NCBI GenBank assembly: GCA_032164245.1 | Contig: JAVMKO010000010.1 | Coordinates: 47,700,848-47,764,847, forward strand | Reading direction: 5' to 3' | From: Sternotherus odoratus | Taxonomy: Eukaryota; Chordata; Testudines; Kinosternidae | DNA length: 64,000 nt | In this document: one piece after another, positions 10,166-21,178 of the stretch | Numbering within the stretch: position 1 is the first letter of the stretch | Layout: each line of letters opens with the position of its first letter | Notes under the pieces: generated by a model | What the model saw: only the letters and a program-made list of their open reading frames with translations | Told to the model about the DNA's origin: nothing | The model's database searches: none | Program-made: the position numbers and the translations under genes

Positions 10166-10856
10166 AGCGGGTGGGAGGAGGCGGGACCCGGCTGTGGGTC
10201 CCTGAAATAAGCTGCGTTCAGTTTTTTTTAGCAAAAAGCAAAAAAACGGGACAAATTTGATATTTATACTAAAAAGACGGGACGGTCAGAAAATATGTAA
10301 AAAACGGGACTGTCCCGTTCAAAACGGGACGTATGGTCAGCCTATATATAAAGCAGTATAAACAAGTCATTGTATGAAACTTTAATTGGTACTGACTTTG
10401 CTAGTGCTTTTTATGTATTCTGTTTTAAAACTAGGCAAATATATAGATGAGTTGATGTACCCCCTGGAAGACTTCTGTGTATCCCCAGGGGTCAGGGTCA
10501 TCCCTACCCATACGCAAAGTACGCAGCCGCGTGTTGCTCCAGCCCCTGCTCTGCCTCTTCCCCATGCCCCTGCCTCGCTCCACCCCAGCACCGCTTCCTC
10601 TCCATTCCTTTCCCAAAGCCCCCTCCCCTTCTCCACCCCTATCCCACTTCTTCCTGCCCCTGCTCTGCCCCCACGCCTGTGAGGACTGCAGCAGGGGTTG
10701 GGCCTGCAGCCACCAATGGTGGTAAGTGGAGCGACCCGACCCCAGCTCAATTGCACCACCGGCAGGGGCTGGAGGGGTAATTCACCTGTCCCCCAAGGCT
10801 GGAAGCTGGGGGAGCAGAGTAGAGCGAGCTGGGGCTGGGTCATTCCACTTCCCAAT

Positions 10857-11136
10857 GCAGGGACAGCCCATAACATTTTGGCACCTAAGGTGGGGAGCTC
10901 AAATGATGCCCTTATGCCCCTTCGCTTGGACCAAAACTTCGAAAGGTCTCTCGTGCCCTCCTTCCTCTAGCACAGCACTCCACCACCTCTGTGCATCTAG
11001 AGCAGAGAGAATACATATGCACCTGCAGCAGACACAATTTTCTACACTCTGGGTCCTAGTGGCACCCCCTTCTCCTACTTCTGGCACCTGAGGCGGCTGC
11101 TTCAGTTCACTCATGGTAAGGTCAGCTGGTCCTAAT
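10857..11136. mobile_element. Small DNA element nested inside the 10493-11359 hAT
   Basis: The left part 'CAGGGACAGCCCATAACATT' and right part 'CATGGTAAGGTCAGCTGGTC' resemble the ends of a common reptile non-autonomous element. The paired internal words 'TTTGGCACCTAAGGTGGGGA' and 'CTTCTGGCACCTGAGGCGGC' are also typical. The flanks share only AATG, so the target duplication is uncertain and the ends are approximate. Confidence 0.5.
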
Positions 11137-11308
11137 GTCCTGTGAGTGTGGGGTCAAGTCTTCTCACTGGGCAGCAGGAAGTGGAGCAACCCGGCCCCAA
11201 CCCACTCCACTCTGCTGGCTCATGCTGGGGGGCACTTTCCCCCCTGACCCTCAAGCCAGCAACCCCCACCCTGTGAGGCCTGGGGCCACACACAGCCTCC
11301 TAGTGGGG

Positions 11309-11326
11309 TGTGTGTGTGTGTGTGTG
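11309..11326. repeat. GT microsatellite
   Basis: An uninterrupted run of GT dinucleotides near the right end of the hAT at 10493-11359. Confidence 0.9.
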
Positions 11327-11402
11327 CATAGGGCACCAAAATGGCTGGAGACGGCCCTGCCAGGGGTACACGTACCCATGGTTGAGCATCACTGTCTTAG
11401 AG

Positions 11403-14400
11403 GACATTGTATAAGGGAATCTTTCCCAGAAATCTCTTGCAGGCTGGATGTCATATTTCACTTCTTCAAGACAGGTCTTGTAATGTAATGGCTTTTCTTT
11501 TTAACAGCTCCATAACTGCAACTGCCTCTTTCCCCTTCAGTCAGTTATCCCTCAGGTTTAACTTTAGGGTGGGTGTGTTGATCATCAAGGAAAACAAACT
11601 TGTTTTCTCAAGCTTTCACACTTGGCCTGTTTTGGTGCCTCAGCTAGTTCTAAATAAACAAACAATCTCTAGGTTTTAATCTTTAATGATTTTTGTCTTA
11701 TACTTATATGGCCCTCATCAACATAGTATCTGAGCACCAAGAATGTTTTGAGCTAAATGGCCTAGATTTGCAATATTACTATTTCAGCAACATCCCTGAT
11801 AAACTATTAGCTGGGAATGGAACCCAGAACTTTTAAGTCCCAGACCAGTGCATTAAGCTGGAACTATTTTTACTTTTTCAACAGCTTTCAGAATGTGAGA
11901 CTATCCCCAGCTGAAATGCCTGAGGGTTTTGTTTGATCTCAGATTTAATTTGATTTCCTCCAGAATATGACATGTCAAAACATTCCAATGCTATCTAAAG
12001 TCAAGCTAAAACACAATGAAAAACTATCAACTTGCTGTCTTAAAACATTAATAAATTTCAAAACTGCATCATTTAATTTCCTTCAAGGTAGGGTCAGAAA
12101 TTAAGATTCCCCTAAAAATGTCATTGTTGTGCAGGAATGATCATATTAGCTTTTCCTCTTCTTTTGAACAGCAATGAAGTGGCAATCGGAGTCTTAATGC
12201 GGCTCTACAGCATGGCATTATATTTTGTTCATCTCCCTCCTACCTTAAGATTATCTAAATCATGACTTTGTGTCAACTCTGAAATGATTCAAAGACCAAG
12301 TGTGTGCAGCTGTGTTCACTATGTGTCTCTCTTAGTATCTGTGAAGCGGCTAATAAGTGATGGCTGCAGCTGTTGAAAATCCTCAGTGAGTAATGCTACA
12401 GAAAATAATTTCTTTTTTTTTTCTTGTTCCCTCTTGTCATAGCAGATCTCAAGGCTAAGGTCAGACAGTACAACAACCCAAATTTTTCTAGGTGGTATTT
12501 GTTAAGGACTCACTTGAACTCTGTTAAACCAATTCAGAGCACCATATCACTGTCTCCACCCATCCCACATTTTCCAGCCTGGATGATCAGCATTCTTTCT
12601 GGAGAATATTGTCCAGAAATTCCCACATAATCAAACTGGATCTTTGCATATCCTTTCCTCTGCAATGGACATTCTTCAAAATATGATCTTTTGCTTTAAG
12701 GGCTTGATTTTCAGTCAGCTGGGCATACAAAATTTTGCATGTGCAAAAACCTCTGCATGCATCAGAATGATTCCCATACTGCAGTGATAAAATTCACACA
12801 TCCTTAACTACATTGCTTGGGTTTCCTAGGCTTAATATTGTACTAAATCCAGATCTTGCATTATGTGTGAGAATCTGCATGCATGCCTGTTGTGGAAAAA
12901 CTATGGGTAGCTTTTATGTTTTTTTAAAATAAACTATCCACTTGTTTTTAAGAAAACTCTTTCCAATTCTCTGGTGGCTAGTTTTCATGATAATTTGCAA
13001 CCTTTTTGTGTCTTTAGCATGGTAGTTTGGTGTGTGTGTGTGTGTGCGTGCATCTGTGTGCTTTTAAACTTTTCTGTTTATACTCCATCCAAATTTAGTA
13101 AGGCATTTCATTCCTGAGGAAATAACAGTCCAACTGGGCACTCTAAATATACCTAGCGATACTGAAGCAAACTCTTGGAATGTGTGGAAAAATATATTCA
13201 GAGGATGTATATAGTAGAACACTGAAGATGAGACCTGGGACTTTAAGAAAAAAAAGCCATTTTTCTCCCGCATCCCAACAACAAAGAGAAAATAAAACCC
13301 CATCAGATTTAGAATTAATTACTGAGCTTTGCCTCTAAGCATAGATGTGAGTGTATAAAATACAGCAACAAGGAGTTAATATAATAGATAAACATTGTTT
13401 GTCAGTGTTTCCCTTCTGAGATCAGGCAACAGATTGACAGAGTTTAGAGGGTTATATTCCTCCTGTAATGCTCAGATAACTCCTATTCACTGTAATGGAT
13501 TATCCCTCATGGTGATAGGGTTACTAGACCTTCAGAAAAGAATTTCTCTTGGGCTCTCAGCTTCTCCTTACTTCCCTATGTCTGTTTAGTTAGCAGAAGC
13601 AGGAATTAAGTGGGTTTGTCTGGCAGTGGGTCTTGTTAAGTGGATAATTAGAAACTACACAACCTGCTAATGAGGAAAAAGAGCTCAGAGAGCAGCCAAA
13701 TGGTTTACAAGTAAGGTCAGTGCTATTGTCTATATAATGGGGGAGATGCTTCAGTCTACTTGTTTCTTGTGATACAGTTTCAGTTCTGTGTGGGGGAGCA
13801 TTGCTCTTCTGTACCTGAAGGAGTTCACCAATGTATGAACTTTTGTTTGCTTGTGTAGTGTAGTGAAGTGCGTTGTGAGCAGGGAGCCTGAGGGGCTGAG
13901 AACCTTCATGAAGAGATCTGACCTTGTACTGGTTCTCTTAAGATAAATAATTTGGGCTCTTTCCTAAATGGAGGCTTCGTTCTGTACAAGACAAGCTATT
14001 TGTGGGAGAAGTACTGTGGTATGGGGGTTTGCTGCTGCTAACCTTAGCCACAATACAAAAGCTTTTCCTGTCTCATTCATTCACTCTGATACAACTTCTA
14101 TGTAGTTCACTTGTCTGTTTTGTTATCTACCAACTGTTCTATATTGATAGGTAATTCCTCTTTTAAATGAGGGCAAGTTGGAATCTTTGTCATTAACAAG
14201 CACTTCAAAATGTCCTGCAAAAATTAAGTTTTCCCAGGCAGCTCTATTTAAAGTGAATTAATCATAGTTTCTTTCTTTTTTCTTTTTTTTAAGAGACAGA
14301 TTCTAATGCCTTTGTTCAAATTCGCTAGTATTATATAGCACTGAAAGCAAAGGGACTACTCAGATACTAAAGTTAGTAAAATTACTACACAACTTGAGCC

Positions 14401-14693
14401 CTAAATGATCATGATGACTTAAATTCCCTCTCCCTTTTTGCTAATAACTAAACTGTCTTGAGATGCTCAAGCAGGTATCTCCTTAACTCCCTGTGCACAA
14501 GTACCTTTCTTAGGAAAGCCTTTGCTTATTTTGTGTCTGTTTGAGGTAACGGTGTGCTTAAGCCCCAACTTTCACCTACTGATTCAGATGCAGTGTTTGG
14601 GGATGGTTGGATAGGATTTTTTAAAAGGCAAGTATCTAGAGGTGTTTAGTGAGGTGTTTGTTCTGTGATAATGGTAAAGAATTCCAGAAAGTC
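11403..14693. other. Unassigned stretch with a GT microsatellite
   Basis: No gene or named repeat is supported. A GT run lies at 13030-13046. Around 12170-12260 there is a 30-codon frame after 'TTTTGAACAG', but no donor site follows and it is not convincing as an exon. The rest is AT-rich. Confidence 0.4.
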
Positions 14694-14708
14694 TCTTCCT
14701 TCTAACAG

Positions 14709-14803
14709 AGGTAACAAAGTCCTGTGGCACCTTAAAGACCTTTAAGGTACCACAGGACTTTGTTACCTCTGCTATTCCAGACTAACACGGCTACCTCTCT
14801 GAT
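14709..14803 (+). mobile_element. Snap-back Penelope-like 3' end with 15-bp target duplication
   Basis: Two arms carrying 'AACAAAGTCCTGTGGCACCT' and its inverted copy ('CCACAGGACTTTGTTACCTC') meet almost directly near 14738. They are followed by a unique tail with 'CCAGACTAACACGGCTACCT'. TCTTCCTTCTAACAG flanks the unit exactly on both sides (14694-14708 and 14804-14818). A 15-bp duplication argues for retrotransposition and not cut-and-paste movement. I assign the sequence to the Penelope-like class from its characteristic 3' tail and inverted arrangement. The family name should be treated as probable. Confidence 0.75.
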
Positions 14804-14818
14804 TCTTCCTTCTAACAG

Positions 14819-15675
14819 TGAGCATGGAACATTAGCAATATAAAGAAACCAGTATTATCCCTGAAACCTCTCTGCTTTTCTTCAGAGTTCCTCAGTGAGT
14901 CAGCACAACCCACTACCTCTTCCCCCAGCAAGATAATCTGGAAATAAGTGGGGGGTTTCAAGCAAACATTGTCTGCCTATTTCAGATCTCTTACAGAACT
15001 TTACATGTATAAATGGGTGTGTATGCATAGGAGCCCCCAAGTAAAAAATCAATTATTGATGTTGCTGCTTCAGAAGTACTGAGCACTGCAGCTCGAAATG
15101 ACTTTTCTGATACCCTGGATAAACTCATTCAATTTGAGGTCTGAATAAGGCCTGAAGGTATAATCTCAAATCTTTCAAAGAAAAACATAATTTGGGTTGT
15201 ACCTAGTCTCAAATATGAAGCACAGGATCGATCTGCCTCCATATAATGCCACCGCAGGCCCTTTTAATAATTCTCCGTTGCAAATGCTCAGGTACTTGTA
15301 TAGTATTAATGCTACCAATGTTGCAAAATACAGTAACAGCTTCTCCAAGCAGTTTGGAATATATTTATTATGAAGATAGTGGTCAATTGGGTTTGTTGTT
15401 GTGGCAGTAAAGGTGATATGTACACTTATATGCTGTTTTTAAAAATGTATTTCTATATGTGCTTTTACTGTTCAAATGTTATAAAATATGCTTCAGGGCA
15501 TGCATTGTAGAGGTGAGAAAGGAACTTTTCTTCCATGTGCAGCATTGCATAATTGGCTGGGAGCTTGCACAGAACCTGCAGGTAGTACTGGACAGGTGAA
15601 CTGTTAGACAATTGAATTGATCCACTTGGTCAAATTCTCTGCTCTTATTAATTCCCCACGTTTGTTTTCCTTCAG
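14819..15675. other. Unassigned AT-rich stretch
   Basis: Nothing recognisable until the exon-like segment at 15676. The last 15 bases (TTTGTTTTCCTTCAG) form a good polypyrimidine tract and acceptor. A TTAAT near 15650 could serve as a branch site. Confidence 0.35.
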
Positions 15676-15714
15676 GATCAACCAGCCCCACTTTAAAGAT
15701 TGTTGGAGATGCGG
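15676..15714 (+). other. Candidate 39-bp microexon
   Basis: The segment lies between a strong acceptor (TTTTCCTTCAG, ending 15675) and a good donor (GCGG|GTAAGC, GT at 15715-15716). It is 39 bp, a multiple of three, so it would be a frame-preserving cassette. Two phases are open: one would read INQPHFKDCWRC, the other STSPTLKIVGDA. I recognise neither peptide. If real, the window lies within an intron of a plus-strand gene. Chance pairing of splice-like motifs in 64 kb is also plausible. Confidence 0.3.
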
Positions 15715-16794
15715 GTAAGCCTAGTCCTTTTCTTTAAAGATGGACTTTCGCATTTGGTACTATACCAGGCTTGCACATTTTGTTGAAATGAAATTGATAA
15801 GTGGCTAATATGATACAAATATTGTACTTGTGCACTCTTTACAAAATGTAGGCTTATAATGTGGGTGATGTAATATTAGATATTGCATGTTAGATAATAA
15901 ATCAGGGTTAAATCTTTAACTCAGGAAACAGCTGATAAAAATCTGACATTTTCTTAGTCAAATATGATCCAATGGAAGACAAAAAGTAATACATATCTGA
16001 ACCATGCTGTGGAAAAACTCAGTAGTCATCGGCCATAATTCCTTGCCCTGAGAAAGATGGGAGTTCAATCCCTTCCAAAAGTAGCTTCTTCCATGGCTTC
16101 CTTGTCATAGTATAACTCTGGTGATATGGAATAACCTTTTTATATGAATCTTTTCCAGCATGCTGGTAGCTGACCCTTCAAATCTGGGAAGATTAATTGT
16201 GTTCAGCTTCCATTATGTTTCCCCTGGTTTGCCCTCTTTTTATATTCCAGAGGAAGTGGCACATCATCATATCTATTTAATGTAACGGTTGAAACAATGT
16301 AGAAGTAGTGTTGGCTACTGAGCTATGCTTATGATTGCTCTTGTATCCTGGTCCTGAAATAGTCATGAAAAACTACGAGGGGAAGAAGATAAAAGGGGGA
16401 AGTTCAAAGGAAGGCTGAAGAGGAGCAGATGAAGGGGGAAGGTTGGATATTTGCAGGGTGGCTGTGGGAAAGGGTCTCTTCTGAAGAATGGAAGGGTCAT
16501 ATAAAGTGAGTGGCTGGGACTGTTCAAGATGGAAAATGTAACGTAGAAAAAAGATATTGACCTTGCTCCCCCCCCCTTTTTGAGGGGGGGGGAGGGGGGA
16601 TAGCTATGAAGTCCTCTAAGAAGGCCCTGAGTAGGAAAAAGGTTTGGGTCAACATCATGAATGAGCAGCATAAATTGGCATGAAAAAAACAAAATACTTG
16701 GTGAACAACCATCACACTGATGAATAACAGTGGGTGCCAAGTTTGTGTCCATTCTGTCCTTCAGTTTAGAAGAGCAGATTCTAAAGAGAGAGAG
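15715..16794. other. Unassigned stretch with a C/G hairpin
   Basis: No gene is supported. The minus-strand frame over 16363-16875 is low-complexity (Leu/Ser/Pro-rich) and spans simple repeats. A C-run, TTTTTGA, G-run hairpin lies at 16568-16598 and a GA run at about 16783-16802. Confidence 0.4.
16568..16598. repeat. C-tract/G-tract perfect hairpin
   Basis: A run of C residues, a short TTTTTGA spacer and a longer G run with one A interruption are fully complementary and would form a hairpin. They are length-unstable tracts with no apparent function. Confidence 0.8.
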
Positions 16795-17160
16795 AGAGAG
16801 AGTCTCTAGAGGAGAGCAACAAATAAGCTGAGTCTTCAAATACATAGGGATTTTTATAAAGAGGATGATTATCAATTGTGCTCCGTGTCCACTGACAGTA
16901 GGACAAGAAGTAATTGGCTTATTCTGCAGAAAGGCAGATTTAGGTTAGATATTAGGAAAATCCTTTCTAAGAATAAGGATAGTTAAATTCTGGGATAGGT
17001 TGCCCAGGGGGGCTGTGGAATCTCATTGCTGGAGGTTTTTAAGAAAAGGTTGGACAAATACCTGTCAGGTATGATCTTGGTCCTGCCTGAGCATAGGGGC
17101 TTAGTGGAATCTATGACTACTTAAACTCCCTTTCAGCCCCACTTTTCTGTGATTAGGTGA
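16795..17160 (+). mobile_element. CR1 LINE 3' end (plus strand)
   Basis: Plus-strand CR1 3' words are in order: 'CAGATTTAGGTTAGATATTA', 'TTCTGGGATAGGTTGCCCAG', 'AAAGGTTGGACAAATACCTG' and 'CCCTTTCAGCCCCACTTTTC', then the TGTGATTAG-like terminal repeat. This is a 5'-truncated copy without coding capacity. Confidence 0.8.
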
Positions 17161-19610
17161 TGAATTTAAGAGACACTGGTAGATCTTGAAATGCCACAGT
17201 GAAGAAGATATATGCATTCTCTGAGTTTTGTGGACAATCTTGTCATCTCTTGTGATGCAGAGATCTATAGTGGATCATTCATACAGAAAATAGTACTTGC
17301 ACACAAATAAAGAATTAAAGCTTAGGGATATCTTTCAAAAGAAAAATGAGAACTCTATTAACTCAAGTAGAAAACTTTACTAGTGGGGCAAATGTTAAGC
17401 CTTTAGAAACTAATCAGTGTCTTTATATTTGCTTTTTGAAATGCTCAAAGCAGAAACAATATTGGTTTGTGGTTGTCACTGGGCTGGGATTCAAGAGAAC
17501 TCTGTTCAGTTCATGACTATTCCATACAGACTGAGACTACTTGGGAAAAACATGAAAGTCTCGGTGTCTCAGTGGGAATAATTCTACTACCTTCTTCTCA
17601 CTCGTATGCTTTCTATGTTTAGGTGTGTGTGTGTGTGTGAGCGCGCACATATATTACCTACCACAGTGGGTCCCTGATCACATGCATGGGTCCTCCATCC
17701 ATAAAGTGCCATAATAGCATTTACTGTGATGAGAGTTTTAGTCCTTCATCTGATTTTCTACCAACATGCAATTAACCAAAAAAAAATCAATAAAATTTTT
17801 AATTTGTATTTTGGTCTGAAGATACAGCAATTTTAGGGGAATTAAAATAGTTTGCCTATTCTGTAGTCATTTATTTCATGGGTAGGTGGGTAACTCTAAT
17901 GTTTAAAGAAATCTAAATATTTGATGAATCAGTGCATATCTCCTTATCCTCAGCTATTTAACTTTCCTGTAAAGGAAGCAGGTTTTCTCATTAAAAACAA
18001 GTTGAGCAGATCTAAATGCAGTTTCCACTACTGTGCCACAGCATTTGCTTTTATTTCATTATAAGCAGAATCTATATTATTTTAGTTGAAAATAAGATAT
18101 TTCTTATGTATTTACCAGCACTTTTTTGTTAGTACTGAATCTTGGAGTCTTTGACCCACGTAAAATTATAATTGAACCAAACTAATCTACACCTTGGGGC
18201 AATGTAATTTTATTGATCCCACCTATACATTATTATTGTTGCTTAATGAGAAACTAATGTAATTTCTAATAAAGCCACATGGCTCTTGGATAGAAGAGCT
18301 AAAATTTTATTTCCCTTGTGACAAAATATACTCTGTTCAATTAAAACCTAGGAAGTAAAATTAATGCAAATGTAAAACTTTGCAAGGATCAGTGTCAAGA
18401 CTACAGCATTTTATTATGTATATAAATTGCTTGGATAATGAGATTGAAGGCAAGATATTGGAGTACATGGACAATCCATAAACTCATCAAACTATATAAA
18501 CACTGAAATCCAGGTAGGCAGTAGAAAGAATTGCATCTTTTTCATGCTTCTAGCTGATAAATTCTATTCCAACTAGATGAATATTTATACAAAGTCTGGA
18601 TGCTAAAAACTCAGTGAGACCCACTTAGCAGAGAGTAGCTGAATAACCTGACTAAGGCAAAGTCACTTAGATGAACTATTTGTGTATGAACTTCTTTGTT
18701 AACTGGCTCTGTAATAGTTTTATTGCTCAGATTCATTGCACTGTGTTTTGTTCATGTACTCCCAACATGGTCATTTCTGCGAGTTCATACTGGGGCTCCT
18801 GACTCATTTTCTTCATTCTAGCCAGTCACACAAAAGACTTGATTCTCTGACTGCTTCTCTGTTACCTGCTTCTGCACATGAAGCAATGGTGAAAAGTCTT
18901 GCTTTTCTAAACTGGCACAAACAATATCACCTGTTATAACAGGCATACATTAGATTAGGTAAAAACCAAATAAATAAATAAAATGAAAATGAATAGGGCA
19001 GATAATAGGCTATCGTACCAAACAGAAAACTTGCTAAAACTTACTAAACAGAAAACAGAAGGAATGTCATGTGAAGCTGCTTTATTCTTAAATTGCTAGG
19101 AAAAGGGGAGAGGAAACTTAAGTAATCTGTAAACCTTATCTAGGAAAAACCCTTCATAACTAGACTCCGATGGTTCATTTCTGATCCCACTGTGTGGTAG
19201 AAGGAGTCCCTGACCTTCAGTTATCTTGTATCCTGCCTGTCCCAAATAGGGGAGTGTCTCTGAATTCTGAGAGCTGCTCTTATATCTCTTTGCCAGACCT
19301 TTGTATCATTATCCCTGGTCAGTCTTGGAAGAAGACAACAAACCGGGAGGATATTTAAACCTCATATGACTTTCCAGCATCCAGTGAATGGTGGCATCCT
19401 CTCGGCTGCCCCACTGGTACAGTTGAGAGACTTCCCAAGACAGACTCTTCCCCCTTAAAAATAGTGGCTTGGGTGTAGACACATGTTGGCATAACCAGTA
19501 TTAGTATTACCAGGATTAGGAAGAGGGCATGATGTACAGCTGTGGTCTGGATTGGTCGTTCAACCTTCTAGCTGTTGAGTAGTTTTATTTCAATCGGCGC
19601 ATATTAACAT
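17161..19610. other. Unassigned AT-rich stretch
   Basis: No gene or named repeat is supported. A GT run followed by GCGCGCACA lies at 17621-17648, and an AAAT-type run near 18970-18982. Confidence 0.4.
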
Positions 19611-19729
19611 TATCTATTATTTGTATTATCATAGCACCTACCAGCCTTATTCATGGGCGAGGACCCCATTATGCCAGGTAATGTACAAACAGAACAAAAA
19701 GACAGTCAGTCATTGCCCCAAAGAGCTCA
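19611..19729 (+). repeat. SINE-like repeat, copy 1
   Basis: The text 'ATCATAGCACCTACCAGCCT', 'GAGGACCCCATTATGCCAGG', 'TGTACAAACAGAACAAAAAG' and 'TTGCCCCAAAGAGCTC' corresponds to a widespread sauropsid short interspersed repeat. A second, more diverged copy is at 43870-43995, sharing 'CTCATTGTGCTATGCTCTAT' and 'ACAAACACAGAGTAAATGAC'. Confidence 0.65.
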
Positions 19730-21165
19730 TGGTGTCATGAACACCGACCACAATAACCCTGCATAATTTCTCAAATTTTCTGCTGATTAAATCACTTTTT
19801 ATTGATGCATAAGGAAATAGCCTCCTGTGTGTGAGACTAGGATTTCTCCTAACTATTGTGGTGAGATGAGCTTAGTCTGTATCATTCACAATTTGAAAAC
19901 ACATCAGTACTCCACATTAGCATTGATGGATCTGAGTTCAAGTTCAGAAAGGCTGACTTTGCATCATCTGTTCTGCCTTTACCAAGGATGGGGTTTTCCC
20001 ATCTGGCCTTGTGCTGGTGGAATATTTTTCCAAATGATGAGGTTAATACATTATATACAGGCTGCACATTCAAAGTCACCCAGTTGGGTATCCAAATTCC
20101 ATAGGCAGTTTTGAAAATCTTATTCATGGTGTTCTTTGCACCAAATGATATCCAGTTTTGTAATCTAGCTCATTGCTAGAAGGTAGCATCCAACCAATGT
20201 ATAGTTTGCTGCATGAAAGCTGTCAAAAACCCACTCTTGTGGGAAGTGCTGTTGGTGACTGATTTTATTTATTTATTTTGGGTAGCTATTTTTAATACAA
20301 TGATGCATTTGACATTACACTGTCCATGAGATGGATAACTTGTAAATCAAAACCAACAAATATGAATGTCAGAGCTGACCCGAACTTCAAACTAAACTGT
20401 CTATTTGGAAGTTTAAAAGAAAAACTGGTTAATAGGTCTGAAAGTGAAGCCTCATGTATGCTACTGATGTTTTTGGCCAGCCCTTGAAGCAGAAATGTTC
20501 AATATTATGACATGGGTATTTCAAGGTATTTCTATCTCAGTCAAAACAAAGATCTACAGGGGAATCTTGGGGGAAAGAGCCTGATCTCCTGAGATTTCCA
20601 GGACAAAGAAGTCAGGAATAGCTGAAAAATATTAATTGAGCTTTGAGCAAAACTTCTGAGCACTTATTTTTAATGTAGTAGTTGCTATGTCAACAACATT
20701 GCTTTAGTGAGCACCTGAGAAAATTGCAGGACTTGCAGAACTGATAAGAGCATATGTTGCCGCACTTTTGTTTTCTAATTTTATTTTTATTAGTACACTT
20801 AATGTGCTCAGTATAGCATGCGCCTATTTTCCTGCTGACTTCACTATATTTTGGAATGGTGTGCTCCTTTCAGGCATAATGACACAGGACCCCTATTGTG
20901 GATCAGTTTAGAGAAAATGTAATGACTCATAAACATAGTGTAAAGTGCTTTATCACATGCTAGTTTAAATTACTGCCATGCAATGATAATTATTCCCTTT
21001 ATGAAAACGGTCCCAAGTGCAATTCAAAATGAATTCGTCCCCTGGATAAACACAGGGTAGCACTAATGGGGGGAGGAGGGGAACCAGCATCAAATTGGAG
21101 ATGAGAGAGCTTGCTGAGTACCATACTCTTTTCCTCCTGCCTAAGAATAGGAGATAAAGATGTCA
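19730..21165. other. Unassigned AT-rich stretch
   Basis: No gene, RNA or delimited repeat is supported. A TTTA-type simple run lies near 20266-20278. Confidence 0.4.
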
Positions 21166-21178
21166 CAGAGACAAGTTG

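Larger units (their letters stand above)
8699..10344 (-). mobile_element. hAT transposon carrying captured host sequence
   Basis: The ends TAGGCTGACCATA and TATGGTCAGCCTA are inverted repeats. The flanks TGTATAAA (8691-8698) and TATATAAA (10345-10352) match at 7 of 8, the hAT-type 8-bp target duplication. The subterminal regions contain repeated ACGGGAC/GTCCCGT words on both sides. Inside, on the minus strand, are a CpG-rich promoter-like block, a GRK-type first exon, a long pyrimidine-rich tract, and the C-terminal remnant of a hAT transposase. It is inserted in the outer hAT at 8457-11394. The autonomous transposase is mostly deleted. Confidence 0.88.
10493..11359. mobile_element. hAT transposon with perfect 8-bp target duplication
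   Basis: The ends CAGGGTCATC and GACGGCCCTG are near-perfect inverted repeats (consensus CAGGGCCGTC). CCAGGGGT flanks it exactly on both sides (10485-10492 and 11360-11367). The interior is GC-rich and non-coding, with a GT microsatellite near 11309-11326 and a further small insertion at about 10857-11136. It interrupts the outer hAT in its sequence 'TCCCCAGGGGT...ACACGTACCC'. Confidence 0.88.
8457..11394. mobile_element. Outer hAT transposon hosting two younger hAT insertions
   Basis: The left end CACTGACTCTCAAC and right end GTTGAGCATCACTG are inverted repeats of the hAT 'CAGTGGTTCTCAACC' type. The flanking 8-mers TCCGAGAG (8449-8456) and TCTTAGAG (11395-11402) match at 6 of 8 positions, as expected for an eroded hAT target duplication. 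Removing the insertions at 8699-10344 and 10493-11359 leaves one AT-rich non-autonomous element of roughly 425 bp. Near both ends it has CCCC-type text ('ACTATACCCCTCTCAGGAGT', 'TGATGTACCCCCTGGAAG'). It has no coding capacity of its own. Confidence 0.85.

Noticed and set aside
9103..10210. Long overlapping proline-rich frames (up to 294 codons) on the plus strand
   Set aside because: They arise from a C-rich tandem repeat and a CpG island, overlap each other in several frames, and run antisense to the recognised GRK-type exon. No domain is visible.
8699..10344. Native GRK promoter and exon 1 rather than a captured copy
   Set aside because: Matching inverted ends, 8-bp flanking duplication, transposase remnant and clean placement within an outer hAT make a mobile origin the simpler reading, though only a genome search can close it.
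10382..10876. 164-codon minus-strand frame
   Set aside because: Crosses from one hAT into another, so it cannot be an old gene; composition driven.
12174..12265. 30-codon open segment after TTTTGAACAG
   Set aside because: The acceptor is plausible but no donor follows before the stop, and the peptide is not recognised.
16363..16875. 170-codon minus-strand frame
   Set aside because: Low-complexity Leu/Ser/Pro composition over GA and C/G simple repeats, overlapping the CR1 fragment; no family resemblance.
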